From JAWUXM01 sp034111325 (lineage in GTDB: Bacteria > Pseudomonadota > Alphaproteobacteria > Rickettsiales > JABIRX01), in the NCBI GenBank assembly GCA_034111325.1, contig JAWUXM010000007.1, forward strand, positions 1-45,499: a stretch of 45,499 nt of DNA, written 5' to 3'. Position 1 is the first letter of the stretch, and each line of letters opens with the position of its first letter. Below the pieces are notes generated by a model. That model did not search any database. It was not told the DNA's origin and saw only the letters and a program-made list of their open reading frames with translations. Shown one piece after another: positions 34,915 through 44,152 of the stretch. Both the position numbers and the translations under genes were made by a program.

Positions 34915-35740
34915 AATCATAGAGACCAATGGAGTTCAATTTGCGAACCACCTACCCTTCACCTTAATTGCTGGCCCTTGCCAGCTAGAATCACGCGAGC
35001 ATAGCTTAGAAATGGCCGATGCTATTTTTAAGATCACACAAAAGCTTGAGATTGGTTTTGTTTTTAAAAGTTCTTTTGACAAAGCAAATCGCTCAAGTGG
35101 CAAATCACAACGAGGCATAGGGCTAAAAAAGGCTTTGCCTATTTTTACAGAAATAAAAGAAAAATATAATTGCCCAATCTTAACTGATATCCATAGCGAA
35201 GAACAAGCACGTTTAGTTGGCGCATCCGATGCTGTCGATATCTTGCAAATCCCTGCCTTTCTTTGCCGTCAAACTGACATACTCAAGGCTGCTGCCCAAA
35301 CTGGCAAAATCGTCAACGTCAAAAAAGGGCAATTTCTAGCTCCTTGGGATATGCAACAAGTTGTAGCAAAGATAGAATATTTCGGCAGCGAGAAAATCAT
35401 GCTTACTGAACGCGGTGCAAGCTTTGGCTATAACGCCCTAGTCTCTGATATGCGCTCCCTACCTATCATGGCACAAACTGGCTACCCCGTAATTTTTGAT
35501 GCTACACATTCCGTCCAGCAACCTGGCGGGTTAGGCGAAGCTTCAGGCGGACAAAGAGAGTTTGTTGAAGTATTAGCACGTGCGGCAATTGCTGTTGGAG
35601 TCGCTGGGATTTTTGCAGAAGTTCACCAAGATCCTGACAATGCCCCTAGTGACGGACCTTGCATGCTTAGGTTAAACGATCTGGAGCAAATTCTTACTAC
35701 ACTGAAAGCCCTTGACCAAATCGTAAAACAAGGTTTATAA
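34907..35740 (+). CDS. kdsA: 3-deoxy-8-phosphooctulonate synthase
   Basis: KdsA condenses phosphoenolpyruvate with arabinose 5-phosphate to Kdo-8-phosphate, for the LPS inner core. The 277-residue protein has LIAGPCQLESREHS, FKSSFDKANRSS, LTDIHSEEQA and FDATHSVQQPGG, all hallmarks of the family. It overlaps the response regulator gene and lies 34 bases before eno, which makes one substrate. Its presence implies Kdo-containing LPS, in contrast to Anaplasmataceae, which lack LPS. Confidence 0.97.
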   Translation: MPKIIETNGVQFANHLPFTLIAGPCQLESREHSLEMADAIFKITQKLEIGFVFKSSFDKANRSSGKSQRGIGLKKALPIFTEIKEKYNCPILTDIHSEEQARLVGASDAVDILQIPAFLCRQTDILKAAAQTGKIVNVKKGQFLAPWDMQQVVAKIEYFGSEKIMLTERGASFGYNALVSDMRSLPIMAQTGYPVIFDATHSVQQPGGLGEASGGQREFVEVLARAAIAVGVAGIFAEVHQDPDNAPSDGPCMLRLNDLEQILTTLKALDQIVKQGL

Positions 35741-35774
35741 AGAGCCTCTCTCTTATATAAGTATAAATAAAATA

Positions 35775-37046
35775 ATGTCCAAGATTCATAACATGATCGC
35801 CCGTGAAATCCTTGATTCACGCGGTAACCCCACTATTGAGGTCGATATCATCCTAACGGACGGTTCTAGTGGCCGCGCTTCTGTTCCTAGTGGCGCTTCA
35901 ACTGGTGCACTAGAAGCATGTGAATTACGCGATGGTGATAAAAAAAGATTCCTAGGCAAAGGCGTCCTTAACGCTGTAGCCAATGTAAATGGTGAAATAA
36001 AAGATTCATTAATAGGCTTTGACGCAGATAAACAGGCAGAGATTGACCGCAAATTAATTGCTCTAGATGGCACAAAAAATAAAAGCCGCTTAGGCGCAAA
36101 CGCTATCTTAGGCGTCTCACTCGCAGTTGCCAAAGCTGCAGCTAAAAGTAAAAATATGCCTTTATATAAATATCTTGGTGGTGACGAAGCTCAGAAACTT
36201 CCTGTCCCAATGATGAATATCATCAATGGCGGCGCACACGCTGACAACGCTATTGATATTCAAGAGTTCATGATAATGCCTGTTAGCGCTAAAAATATCA
36301 AAGAGGCTATTCGTATTGGTGCGGAGATTTTTCATAATTTAAAAAAGATCCTTCACAAAGCTGGCCTAAACACAGCAGTTGGTGATGAAGGCGGCTTTGC
36401 TCCTAACCTTAATTCTAGTGATGAAGCCTTAAAATATATTTTAGAAGCAATCAAAAAATCTGGCTACAAAGCAGGGAAAGATGTCCTTCTTGCGCTTGAT
36501 GCTGCCGCTTCAGAATTTCATAGAGACGGCAAATACCACTTAAAAGGTGAAGGCAAGACCCTATCTAGCGCTGAGATGGTTAGCTATTATGAGAAATTAA
36601 TCGACAAATATCCAATCTTCTCAATTGAAGATCCTCTCGCTGAAGATGATTATGAAGGATGGGTAAATATCACCGCTGCTTTAGGCGATAAAGTTCAACT
36701 AGTTGGTGATGATTTGTTCGTAACTAACACAAAAATCTTAAAAAAAGGCATCGCTGAGAAAATGGCCAATAGTATTTTGATCAAAGTTAATCAAATCGGC
36801 ACATTGACCGAAACTTTAGCGGCGATTAATATGGCACACAAAGCTGGCTATACTGCTATTCTATCTCATCGCTCTGGCGAAACGGAAGATACAACTATTG
36901 CCCAAATTGCAGTCGCAACGAATTGCGGACAGATAAAAACCGGTTCGCTCTCACGCTCTGACCGAACGGCAAAGTATAATGAACTGATCAGAATCGAGGA
37001 AGATCTTGACTCTAAGGCTACTTATCAACAAATATCACTACAATAA
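35775..37046 (+). CDS. eno: Enolase
   Basis: Enolase interconverts 2-phosphoglycerate and phosphoenolpyruvate. The 423-residue protein has the expected AREILDSRGNPTIEV start, SGASTGALEA, VGDEGGFAPN, the Mg-binding SIEDPLAEDDY and VGDDLFVTN, and the SHRSGETEDTTIA signature. It follows kdsA and precedes asd by two bases, so the three are probably one transcript. Confidence 0.97.
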   Translation: MSKIHNMIAREILDSRGNPTIEVDIILTDGSSGRASVPSGASTGALEACELRDGDKKRFLGKGVLNAVANVNGEIKDSLIGFDADKQAEIDRKLIALDGTKNKSRLGANAILGVSLAVAKAAAKSKNMPLYKYLGGDEAQKLPVPMMNIINGGAHADNAIDIQEFMIMPVSAKNIKEAIRIGAEIFHNLKKILHKAGLNTAVGDEGGFAPNLNSSDEALKYILEAIKKSGYKAGKDVLLALDAAASEFHRDGKYHLKGEGKTLSSAEMVSYYEKLIDKYPIFSIEDPLAEDDYEGWVNITAALGDKVQLVGDDLFVTNTKILKKGIAEKMANSILIKVNQIGTLTETLAAINMAHKAGYTAILSHRSGETEDTTIAQIAVATNCGQIKTGSLSRSDRTAKYNELIRIEEDLDSKATYQQISLQ

Positions 37047-37048
37047 AA

Positions 37049-38068
37049 ATGTCTAAACCTACTTATAACATAGCAATCGTCGGAGCAACTGGAAATGTTG
37101 GTCGTGAATTACTCAGCATTTTAGCTGAACGTGAATTTCCTGTCGCTAACGTCTATGCATTAGCTTCACTCAAATCTACTGGAAGAGAAGTAAGCTTTGG
37201 TAACAAACTCTTAATAGTTGAAGATCTTGCAACTTTTGATTTTAGCAAAGCTGATATAGCCCTTTTCTCTCCCGGTGCTGAAGTCTCTAAAATCTACGCC
37301 CCAATTGCCGCGAGTAAAAATTGCATCGTAATTGATAATACTTCCTGTTTCCGCATGGATAAGGATGTACCATTAATCGTGCCGGAAGTGAATCGTGCTG
37401 CGTTGAAAGATTTCACTAAAAAAAATATCATCGCTAATCCAAACTGCTCAACTATCCAAATGGTCGTTGCGCTTAAGCCTTTGCATGATTTAGCCCAAAT
37501 AAAACGTGTTGTTGTCTCAACTTACCAATCAGTTTCTGGCGCTGGAAAAGCAGCTATGGATGAGCTGTTCGACCAAACAAAGAGCATTTTTATGAATAAC
37601 AAAAAAGAGTCAAAACTTTTTACTAAACAAATGGCTTTTAATGTTATTCCACATATCGACGTCTTTATGAAAGATGGCTCGACTAAAGAAGAATGGAAGA
37701 TGGAGGTTGAAACCCAAAAGATTCTTGATAAAAATATCAAGCTATCGGTCACTTGTGTTCGCTGCCCAGTTTTTGTTGGTCACGCAGAAGCAATCAATAT
37801 TGAATTTTCCAACCCAATTAGCGAAAAAGAAGCACGCAAGGCTTTAGAAAAGGCTGAGAATATTCTAGTTTTCGACCGTAGAGAAGATGGTGGATATATG
37901 ACACCTGCTGAATGCGTTCGTGAAGATGAAACTTATGTCTCACGTATTCGCACCGATAAAAGCGTAGAGCATGGTCTTTCTATATGGGTTGTTTCTGACA
38001 ATCTCCGTAAAGGTGCTGCTTTAAACGCCATCCAGATTGCCGAGGAGCTTATTAAGGACTACTTATAG
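37049..38068 (+). CDS. asd: Aspartate-semialdehyde dehydrogenase
   Basis: Asd reduces aspartyl phosphate to aspartate semialdehyde, on the path to diaminopimelate, lysine, threonine and methionine. The 339-residue protein has the NADP-binding VGATGNVGRE (11-20), active-site Cys133 in ANPNCSTIQMV, and the substrate-binding RCPVFVGHAEAINIEF. In an obligate intracellular bacterium its main use would be diaminopimelate for peptidoglycan, consistent with the penicillin-binding protein nearby. Its 3' end overlaps the convergent cyaY by 10 bases. Confidence 0.96.
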   Translation: MSKPTYNIAIVGATGNVGRELLSILAEREFPVANVYALASLKSTGREVSFGNKLLIVEDLATFDFSKADIALFSPGAEVSKIYAPIAASKNCIVIDNTSCFRMDKDVPLIVPEVNRAALKDFTKKNIIANPNCSTIQMVVALKPLHDLAQIKRVVVSTYQSVSGAGKAAMDELFDQTKSIFMNNKKESKLFTKQMAFNVIPHIDVFMKDGSTKEEWKMEVETQKILDKNIKLSVTCVRCPVFVGHAEAINIEFSNPISEKEARKALEKAENILVFDRREDGGYMTPAECVREDETYVSRIRTDKSVEHGLSIWVVSDNLRKGAALNAIQIAEELIKDYL

Positions 38069-38362
38069 GACGGTTTTAACTCTTCTTCAATAATGGCATA
38101 AATCTCCTTACCAGTTTTGTCTAGCCACTTATCGCTCGTTTCATCTAATGTAAAATAATTTGTCGTGCCAATTGGTGAAGAAAGCCAGATCTGTAGACTT
38201 GGCTCATGTTTATTGATTAAATATTCGCGGTCATCAGGCAATGTAATGGTTAAAATATTATCAATTAGATCAATTATCGCAATCACTCTCCTTATCAAGC
38301 GCTTCAATTTGTATAAGCAACTCTTCTAATCGCTCTTCAACTTTTCTAGAAAAATCTGACAT
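38059..38362 (-). pseudogene. cyaY: Frataxin-like CyaY, split by a one-base frameshift
   Basis: CyaY/frataxin binds iron and modulates iron-sulfur cluster assembly. The 5' part (38362-38270) encodes 30 residues, MSDFSRKVEERLEELLIQIE and onward to DKESDCDN, then stops at TGA (38272-38270). The rest, ILTITLPDDREYLINKHEP, IWLSSPIGTTNYF and a C-terminal helix, continues in the +1 frame. Removing one A from ATAATT near 38275 would join them as SDCDIDLIDNILTI, restoring the acidic ridge and a normal 100-residue frataxin. The downstream frame alone could begin at 38307 but would lack helix 1. This is a real mutation, a programmed frameshift or a sequencing error. Confidence 0.78.
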
Positions 38363-38460
38363 GTGCTATTTCTTATTGTTAATTTGAATTTAAATAGATA
38401 AAAATAACCTAGAGGGAAGTTGAGGGTCTATTACTCACATCAATAAAGCAACAATATACC

Positions 38461-40383
38461 ATGGTAGGAAGGAGGAGGCAAGGACGAGGTGGTGGCGATG
38501 GCAAAAGTAGAAGAGGTGGTTTCTTCGGCGGGCGCAAGCCAAAGTTCCTCACTAGTTCACGCAAAAAATATGGTCGCTATAAAACTAGCAAAAAACGCCA
38601 TAAAAGCATTCTCCGTTGGCTCATCGCTAAAACATTATTCTTTGGATTATTCTTCGGTTCAGTCGGTTTAGCAATTTTCTTAATTTTAGCTACTATCTAC
38701 TCAATCGGACTGCCTGACGTTAAAGACATCCACGATAAAAAGCGCAACCCCATCATTCGCATGAATTCTGCCGATAATGGCTTGGTTGCTAATTTTGGCG
38801 ATCTCAAAAACAGCTTTGTCACTTACGGTAATTTCCCTGAAAATCTGATCAATGCGGTAATCGCCACGGAAGACCGACGCTTCTTCTCGCATTATGGTGT
38901 CGACCCTTACGCAATTCCCCGTGCTTTTATAGCGAATATACGTAATCAACATGTCGTCCAAGGCGGCAGCACAATTACCCAGCAATTAGCAAAAATATTA
39001 TTTCTTACCCCAGAAAAAACTCTCAAACGTAAAATTCAAGAACTACTCCTTGCCCTTCGCATTGAGAGCAAACTAAGCAAGCAAGAAATATTCGAGCTCT
39101 ATATGAATAAAGCATATTTTGGCTCAGGAAATTATGGCGTAATTGCTGCTAGCCGCAATTATTTTGATAAAGAAGTATATGAATTAAACCTTCAGGAAGC
39201 CGCCCTACTCGCTGGTCTTTTAAAGGCACCATCTCGCTATTCGCCATTTAACAATCCTGAATTAAGTGCAGAGCGTACTGAACAAATTCTGATAAATATG
39301 TTAGATAGCGGTTTCATCACTAAAGAAGACATGATTATCGCACAATATACTGACAGCATCTGGAAACTGAACCAGCAATCATTACTCAATAATCGCTACT
39401 TTGCAAATTGGGTAAGAGAATTATTACCTTACTATATTGATGATATTGATTCTGATGTCACTATCCAAACCACATTGAATAACCAACTGCAAAATCTAGC
39501 AGAAATCTCTGTAGCTGATAATTTTATAAAATATAAAGAAGTCCTCGGCAAGAGCGAAGTGGCCTTGGTCGCTATGAAACCAGATGGACAAGTTGTTGCT
39601 ATGCTCGGCGGCAAAAATTTCCGTGATAGTGAGTTTAACCGCGCACTTTATGCCAAGCGCCAGCCCGGTTCAATATTCAAATATTTTGTTTACCTAACTG
39701 CTATTGCCAATGGCAGCAAAAGTGATGATATGATAATTGATCAACCAGTGCGCATTGGCGATTGGGAACCACAAAATTACAATCGTGAATATCTTGGCGC
39801 CATTACCCTGCGTGAAGCATTCGTAAGATCAGTGAATTCAGTTTCCGTGCAACTAACCGAAGAATTCGGCCGCGAAAATGTTATACGCACCGCGCACCGC
39901 CTAGGTATCCATTCAACAATCCCCAATATTCCATCTATTGCCCTTGGCACAACTGAGCTAAATTTATTAGAAATTACCTCTGCTTACGCACATATTGCCA
40001 ATCGTGGATATCCAGTGATTCCTCATGCTGTCACTAGAATTAACAATAAGTTTGGCAATGTTATTTATGAACGCTCTGGTTCTGATCGCAGACAAATTAT
40101 TGAAAGTTTACATTTAGAAGAAATTGACCATTTAATGTATAATGTTGTCGAATGGGGAACTGGCCAAGCCGCTAAAATAGATAATATCAAAGTACGTGGA
40201 AAAACAGGAACCAGCCAAGAATCCCGAGATGCATGGTTCATTGGCTATACTGATGATATCGTTGTTGGCGTTTGGGTTGGTAATGATGATAATTCACCAA
40301 TGAACCACATAACTGGTGGTAACATCCCCGCTAAAATCTGGCATGATTTTGTTAATAATGCCTATGAGAGCAAACTGCTTTAG
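38461..40383 (+). CDS. Class A penicillin-binding protein (PBP1A-like)
   Basis: A bifunctional peptidoglycan synthase. The 640-residue protein has a strongly basic Gly/Arg/Lys-rich cytoplasmic tail (1-50), a membrane helix (about 55-80), a glycosyltransferase domain with the catalytic Glu137 in ATEDRRFFSHYG and GGSTITQQLAK, and a transpeptidase domain with SIFK (active Ser near 405), SVNSVS (SxN) and KTGTS. All catalytic motifs are intact. It is shorter than E. coli PBP1A because it lacks the extra OB-type insert. It is divergent from cyaY across a 98-base gap. Confidence 0.93.
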   Translation: MVGRRRQGRGGGDGKSRRGGFFGGRKPKFLTSSRKKYGRYKTSKKRHKSILRWLIAKTLFFGLFFGSVGLAIFLILATIYSIGLPDVKDIHDKKRNPIIRMNSADNGLVANFGDLKNSFVTYGNFPENLINAVIATEDRRFFSHYGVDPYAIPRAFIANIRNQHVVQGGSTITQQLAKILFLTPEKTLKRKIQELLLALRIESKLSKQEIFELYMNKAYFGSGNYGVIAASRNYFDKEVYELNLQEAALLAGLLKAPSRYSPFNNPELSAERTEQILINMLDSGFITKEDMIIAQYTDSIWKLNQQSLLNNRYFANWVRELLPYYIDDIDSDVTIQTTLNNQLQNLAEISVADNFIKYKEVLGKSEVALVAMKPDGQVVAMLGGKNFRDSEFNRALYAKRQPGSIFKYFVYLTAIANGSKSDDMIIDQPVRIGDWEPQNYNREYLGAITLREAFVRSVNSVSVQLTEEFGRENVIRTAHRLGIHSTIPNIPSIALGTTELNLLEITSAYAHIANRGYPVIPHAVTRINNKFGNVIYERSGSDRRQIIESLHLEEIDHLMYNVVEWGTGQAAKIDNIKVRGKTGTSQESRDAWFIGYTDDIVVGVWVGNDDNSPMNHITGGNIPAKIWHDFVNNAYESKLL

Positions 40384-40395
40384 GGAAATATCTAG

Positions 40396-40560
40396 GATTA
40401 ATCTTTTACATATAGAAAATAGCACTCTCCACGTCATTGCCTGAATTTCGTAGAAATTCTAAGGCAATCCAGGAGCCACAAACAATCACCTCGCCCCTTT
40501 GCTCCTGGATTGCCTTAGAACCTTGCAGGTTCAGGCAATGACGCGGAGAGTTGGGTAACA
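40396..40560 (+). repeat. Type-3 palindromic repeat after the penicillin-binding protein gene
   Basis: After the junction TTAATCTTTTACATATAG there are two nested stems: the outer arms 40425-40445 and 40530-40550 match at 20 of 21 positions and the inner arms 40457-40476 and 40501-40520 match at all 20. Small hairpins interrupt the arms on each side (TTTCGTAGAAA on the left, CCTTGCAGG on the right), giving a cloverleaf-like fold. In the pyrD copy the CCTGCAAGG minihairpin is on the left arm instead. Confidence 0.88.
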
Positions 40561-40616
40561 ACATGGAAAGATAGAATGACGAGGAATACAAAAAAGTTAG
40601 TTCAGACAAATTAAAA

Positions 40617-40722
40617 ATTTTTGTGATGATTTTTAGTAAATGTCCTACTTGAACGAGTGAAGGTATACTTCATACCTGACTCGAGTGAAAGTGGGTTATT
40701 TGCTAAAAAGGGTGCAAAAAGA
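40617..40722 (-). repeat. Type-1 palindromic repeat at the rph 3' end
   Basis: Edge TTTTTGTGATGATTTTTAG, arm AGTAAATGTCCTACTT, inner stem GGTAT (40662-40666) / ATACC (40672-40676) with loop ACTTC, return arm AAGTGGGTTATTTGCT, edge AAAAAGGGTGCAAAAAGA touching the rph stop TTA (40723-40725). The outermost inner-stem pair is G-C, whereas the copies at 6976 and 28231 have C-G. Confidence 0.9.
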
Positions 40723-41439
40723 TTAATTTGTGATGGCTTTGTTTTGCAATTCGACAATCTCAGCAATAGCCTTCGTCGCTAAACCAAGCATTTCGTTTAG
40801 TTCCTCCGCTGAGAAATCACCATCCTCACCTGTGCCTTGCACTTCGATAATTCTGCCATTGCTATTCATCACAAAATTTGCATCTACTTCTGCTGTCGAA
40901 TCTTCAGCATAATCTAAATCTGTTACTGCGTTCCCACGATACATTCCACAAGAAATCGCCGCGACATTATGTTTAATAGGGCTTTTTGGCAATGCACCTT
41001 CAGCAACCATTTTATTTATGCATAAGCTTAGCGCTACAAAACCTCCACAAATTGCGGCAGTTCTCGTTCCACCATCAGCTTGCAACACATCACAATCAAT
41101 CGTAATTTGCTTCTCACCTAGCCCAACCATATCAACCGCCGCACGTAGTGAGCGTCCGATTAAACGTTGAATTTCCTGCGTGCGTCCAGATTGTTTTCCA
41201 CGTGCTGCTTCACGATCCATCCTGCTATGTGTTGAAGCTGGCAACATACCATATTCAGCAGTTATCCACCCCTGCCCTGTACCTCTAATAAAATGTGGAA
41301 CACGATCAGCCAATGATGCTGTACATAAAACATGCGTATCGCCAAACTTCACTAAGCAAGATCCACCTGCATATTTAGTAAAATTTGTAATAAAGCTAAT
41401 CTCACGTAATTGATCATTATTTCTCTTTGAAGGACGCAT
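40723..41439 (-). CDS. rph: Ribonuclease PH
   Basis: RNase PH trims tRNA 3' ends phosphorolytically. The 238-residue protein begins MRPSKRNNDQLREI and has KFGDTHVLCTAS, the DREAARGKQSGRTQEIQRLIGRSLRA block and the DCDVLQADGGTRTAAI active-site motif. I chose the Met at 41439 because it begins the conserved domain and gives the standard length; an upstream reading from 41616 adds 59 residues with no family match. The gene is divergent from grpE, as in many alphaproteobacteria, but hrcA is not adjacent. Its last codons and stop (AAT TAA TC) merge into the type-1 repeat edge. Confidence 0.96.
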   Translation of the reverse strand: MRPSKRNNDQLREISFITNFTKYAGGSCLVKFGDTHVLCTASLADRVPHFIRGTGQGWITAEYGMLPASTHSRMDREAARGKQSGRTQEIQRLIGRSLRAAVDMVGLGEKQITIDCDVLQADGGTRTAAICGGFVALSLCINKMVAEGALPKSPIKHNVAAISCGMYRGNAVTDLDYAEDSTAEVDANFVMNSNGRIIEVQGTGEDGDFSAEELNEMLGLATKAIAEIVELQNKAITN

Positions 41440-41639
41440 ATTAATGTTGTTTTGAATTAAAAAAGGGGGTGTTGGAACCCAGAGGGCATCTGAACCTAAT
41501 GATGCAACAAATTCAATAAGAATTTTTAATTCGCAACACTGCCATACGATCATCACCATGCGATAATGAAATTTTAATTGCAAAAATCCAATTAATAAAT
41601 TACGGTGTGCGCACAAAATGAATATTAGTTTTAAGAAAA

Positions 41640-42227
41640 ATGAACAAACAAAACCCAGAAGAAAGTCTCAATAAAACGGCAGAAAATACTATAGAAAACA
41701 ATGAGTTAGAGCAAGAATTAGGGACCAACGCTGAGGCAGAAACCAGTGAAAATATCGAAGAAGCTCCTGAAGAGATAAATCCTCTTAAATCTGAAAATGC
41801 CGAGTTAAGAAATAAGCTAGTTCGCCTTGCTGCTGAGCTTGAGAATCAGCGTAAACGCTCTGCACAACAAATTGCTGAATCAAGAACTTATGCTGTTTCT
41901 AATCTGGCTAAAGACCTAACCGCAGTAGTTGATAATTTTCACCTTGCCATAGAGAACACACCTGCAGAAAGCCTCAAGGACAATCAAGAATTTAAGCAAC
42001 TCTTTGATGGTCTAAACATGACTAAAGCCCAGCTAGAAAAAGTCTTATCTCAACATGGCGTACAACGCTTTTTTCCTCTTGGCGAACAATTTGACCATAA
42101 TTTGCACCAAGTAGTTTCGCAAATTAAAAGTGATGAAAAATCCGGCACAATAGTACAAGTACTACAAGCTGGCTATATGATTGGTGACCGCCTACTTAAA
42201 GCAGCAACCGTGATCACCGCTCAATAA
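41640..42227 (+). CDS. grpE: Nucleotide exchange factor GrpE
   Basis: GrpE releases ADP from DnaK during the chaperone cycle. The 195-residue protein has an acidic, disordered N terminus (1-50), a long coiled-coil helix (about 50-95, with KLVRLAAELENQRKRSAQQI), and the C-terminal beta domain with FDHNLHQVVSQ and GYMIGDRLLKAATV. In the 200-base gap to rph I found no CIRCE element or clear heat-shock promoter. Confidence 0.95.
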   Translation: MNKQNPEESLNKTAENTIENNELEQELGTNAEAETSENIEEAPEEINPLKSENAELRNKLVRLAAELENQRKRSAQQIAESRTYAVSNLAKDLTAVVDNFHLAIENTPAESLKDNQEFKQLFDGLNMTKAQLEKVLSQHGVQRFFPLGEQFDHNLHQVVSQIKSDEKSGTIVQVLQAGYMIGDRLLKAATVITAQ

Positions 42228-42314
42228 ATTAAGAAAATAACAAATTTACTAATTACTATAACACATCTCAAAAGATGAATTTTTTTACAAGCAACAATAT
42301 TTTAAGGTACAATA

Positions 42315-44117
42315 ATGAAAGAACGCATTTTAATCGATGCTGTTTACCCGGAAGAAATCCGTGTAGCAGCAATCTCAAAAGACAACAAAATCAAAGAATT
42401 TGATTATGAATCAACTGCAAAAAGACAACTAAAAGGCAATATCTATCTCGCAAAAATCACGCGTGTTGAGCCTTCCCTACAAGCTGCTTTTGTCGAATAT
42501 GGCGCTGATCGTCATGGTTTCTTACCATTCGCTGAGATTCACCCTGACTATTACCAGATCCCCTTATCAGACCGTGAAAAGCTCCTAAAAGAACAGGATG
42601 CTATAGAAGAACAAAGCTCTAAAGCTGATGAAGAAAATGATGATATCGACAATGATGTCGATGATGCAGGTGAAGAATTTGTACGCAAAAGCCGACGCTC
42701 ACTTACTCGCAAATACGACATCCAAGAAGTTATCAAGAAAAATCAACTACTTCTAGTACAAGTCATAAAGGAAGAACGTGGCAACAAAGGCGTTTCCCTT
42801 TCAAGCTACATATCCCTTGCTGGTCGTTACTGTGTTCTTATGCCAAATAGCGGCGCAAAAAGCGGCGGTGTTTCAAAACGCATTGGCGATTATGAAGACC
42901 GTAAACGCCTGAAGGATCTAGTAAAAAGCTTCACCCTACCAAAAGGTGTTAGCCTTATCTTAAGAACGGCAGTTGCTGGAAAAGATGATTCTGACATTAA
43001 AAAAGATTACGATTATCTAACTAATCTTTGGAACTCCATCCGTGAGAAAACCCTAACCTCGTCAGCACCAGCTTTGGTACATAAAGAGGCCTATATCATC
43101 AAACGGACAATTCGTGATTTATACCATAATAATATTGAAGAAATTTTAGTAGAAGGTGAACAAGCCTTTCATGAAACAAAAGAGTTTGTTACAGATATGC
43201 TACCTGAACATGTTCATAAGGTACGTGAATATAAAGGCAAAGCGCCAATCTTTGCCCATTTCAAAGTTGAAAAGGAAATCGCTTCTTTTTACAACAATGT
43301 CGCACAATTAAAATCTGGCGGCTCAATCGTCATGAACATCACCGAAGCCTTAATCGCAATTGATGTGAATTCTGGTAAAGCAACTAAAGAAAGGCGTGTT
43401 GAAGAAACTGCCCTAAGGACAAACCTCGATGCTGCCCGTGAAGTCGCGCGTCAACTTCGCCTCCGTGATTTATCAGGCCTAATCGTTATCGACTTTATCG
43501 ATATGTTAGAATTAAAAAATCGCAAAGCTGTTGAGCGTGAATTAAAAAACGCCCTTGCCCATGACCGTGCTAAAATTCAAACTGGCAGAATAAGCACATT
43601 CGGCCTACTTGAAATGTCTCGTCAAAGGTTAAAGCCAAGCCTATTAGAAATCAGCCTTACCTCATGTAAGCATTGTCGTGGCTCTGGTATGGTTCGTTCT
43701 GAAGAATCAATCTCTACTTATGTATTCCGTGCAATTAAACGTGAAGTGCAAAATGGCGCACCAAAAACTTTAAAAGTTAATGCTGCTGCAGAAGTGGCTA
43801 ACCACCTGTTAAATTACAAACGCACAAATATTGCTGCTCTCGAAGCAGAATATAAAATGCGCCTTTGTATTTTTGCTGACCCTCACATGAGCAGTGATGA
43901 GATCACCTTTGAATCATTAAATACACTCCCTGTTGAAGAACAAGAAGTGATTGAACCAAAGAAATCTAGCCCTGCACCAAATAGAAGGCCAACACAGCGC
44001 AATGATGAAAAATCCAAACCAACAAGTGAGCGTGATAATAAAAAACCTCAGGATAAACAACCGCAAGTTCGCCGTGGCTTGATCAAGCAAATCTTCAACA
44101 AAATTATCAATAGCTAA
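42315..44117 (+). CDS. rne: Ribonuclease E/G
   Basis: An endoribonuclease for mRNA decay and rRNA/tRNA processing. The 600-residue protein has an S1 RNA-binding domain (about 35-155) interrupted by an acidic insert around 90-120, the catalytic DNase-I-like domain with IAIDVNSGKATKERRVEETALRTN and LIVIDFIDM, and the Zn-link Cys pair CKHC. After about residue 530 comes a short Pro/Lys-rich basic tail, far shorter than the scaffold of E. coli RNase E, so a full degradosome scaffold is absent. AAGG precedes the ATG. Confidence 0.94.
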   Translation: MKERILIDAVYPEEIRVAAISKDNKIKEFDYESTAKRQLKGNIYLAKITRVEPSLQAAFVEYGADRHGFLPFAEIHPDYYQIPLSDREKLLKEQDAIEEQSSKADEENDDIDNDVDDAGEEFVRKSRRSLTRKYDIQEVIKKNQLLLVQVIKEERGNKGVSLSSYISLAGRYCVLMPNSGAKSGGVSKRIGDYEDRKRLKDLVKSFTLPKGVSLILRTAVAGKDDSDIKKDYDYLTNLWNSIREKTLTSSAPALVHKEAYIIKRTIRDLYHNNIEEILVEGEQAFHETKEFVTDMLPEHVHKVREYKGKAPIFAHFKVEKEIASFYNNVAQLKSGGSIVMNITEALIAIDVNSGKATKERRVEETALRTNLDAAREVARQLRLRDLSGLIVIDFIDMLELKNRKAVERELKNALAHDRAKIQTGRISTFGLLEMSRQRLKPSLLEISLTSCKHCRGSGMVRSEESISTYVFRAIKREVQNGAPKTLKVNAAAEVANHLLNYKRTNIAALEAEYKMRLCIFADPHMSSDEITFESLNTLPVEEQEVIEPKKSSPAPNRRPTQRNDEKSKPTSERDNKKPQDKQPQVRRGLIKQIFNKIINS

Positions 44118-44129
44118 ACTAACACCGCT

Positions 44130-44152
44130 AGCAGCAGGAACGCCCTGCTGCT
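44130..44152 (+). terminator. 9-bp perfect hairpin after rne
   Basis: The stem of nine G/C-rich base pairs with loop AACGC begins 12 bases after the rne stop. It lacks a downstream T-run, so it may stabilise the 3' end rather than terminate on its own. Confidence 0.45.

Noticed and set aside
41440..41616. 59-residue N-terminal extension of RNase PH
   Set aside because: RNase PH of normal length begins at MRPSKR; the extension has no family match and no visible ribosome-binding site.
41440..41639. CIRCE or heat-shock promoter before grpE
   Set aside because: No TTAGCACTC/GAGTGCTAA inverted repeat or convincing sigma-32 motif could be found.
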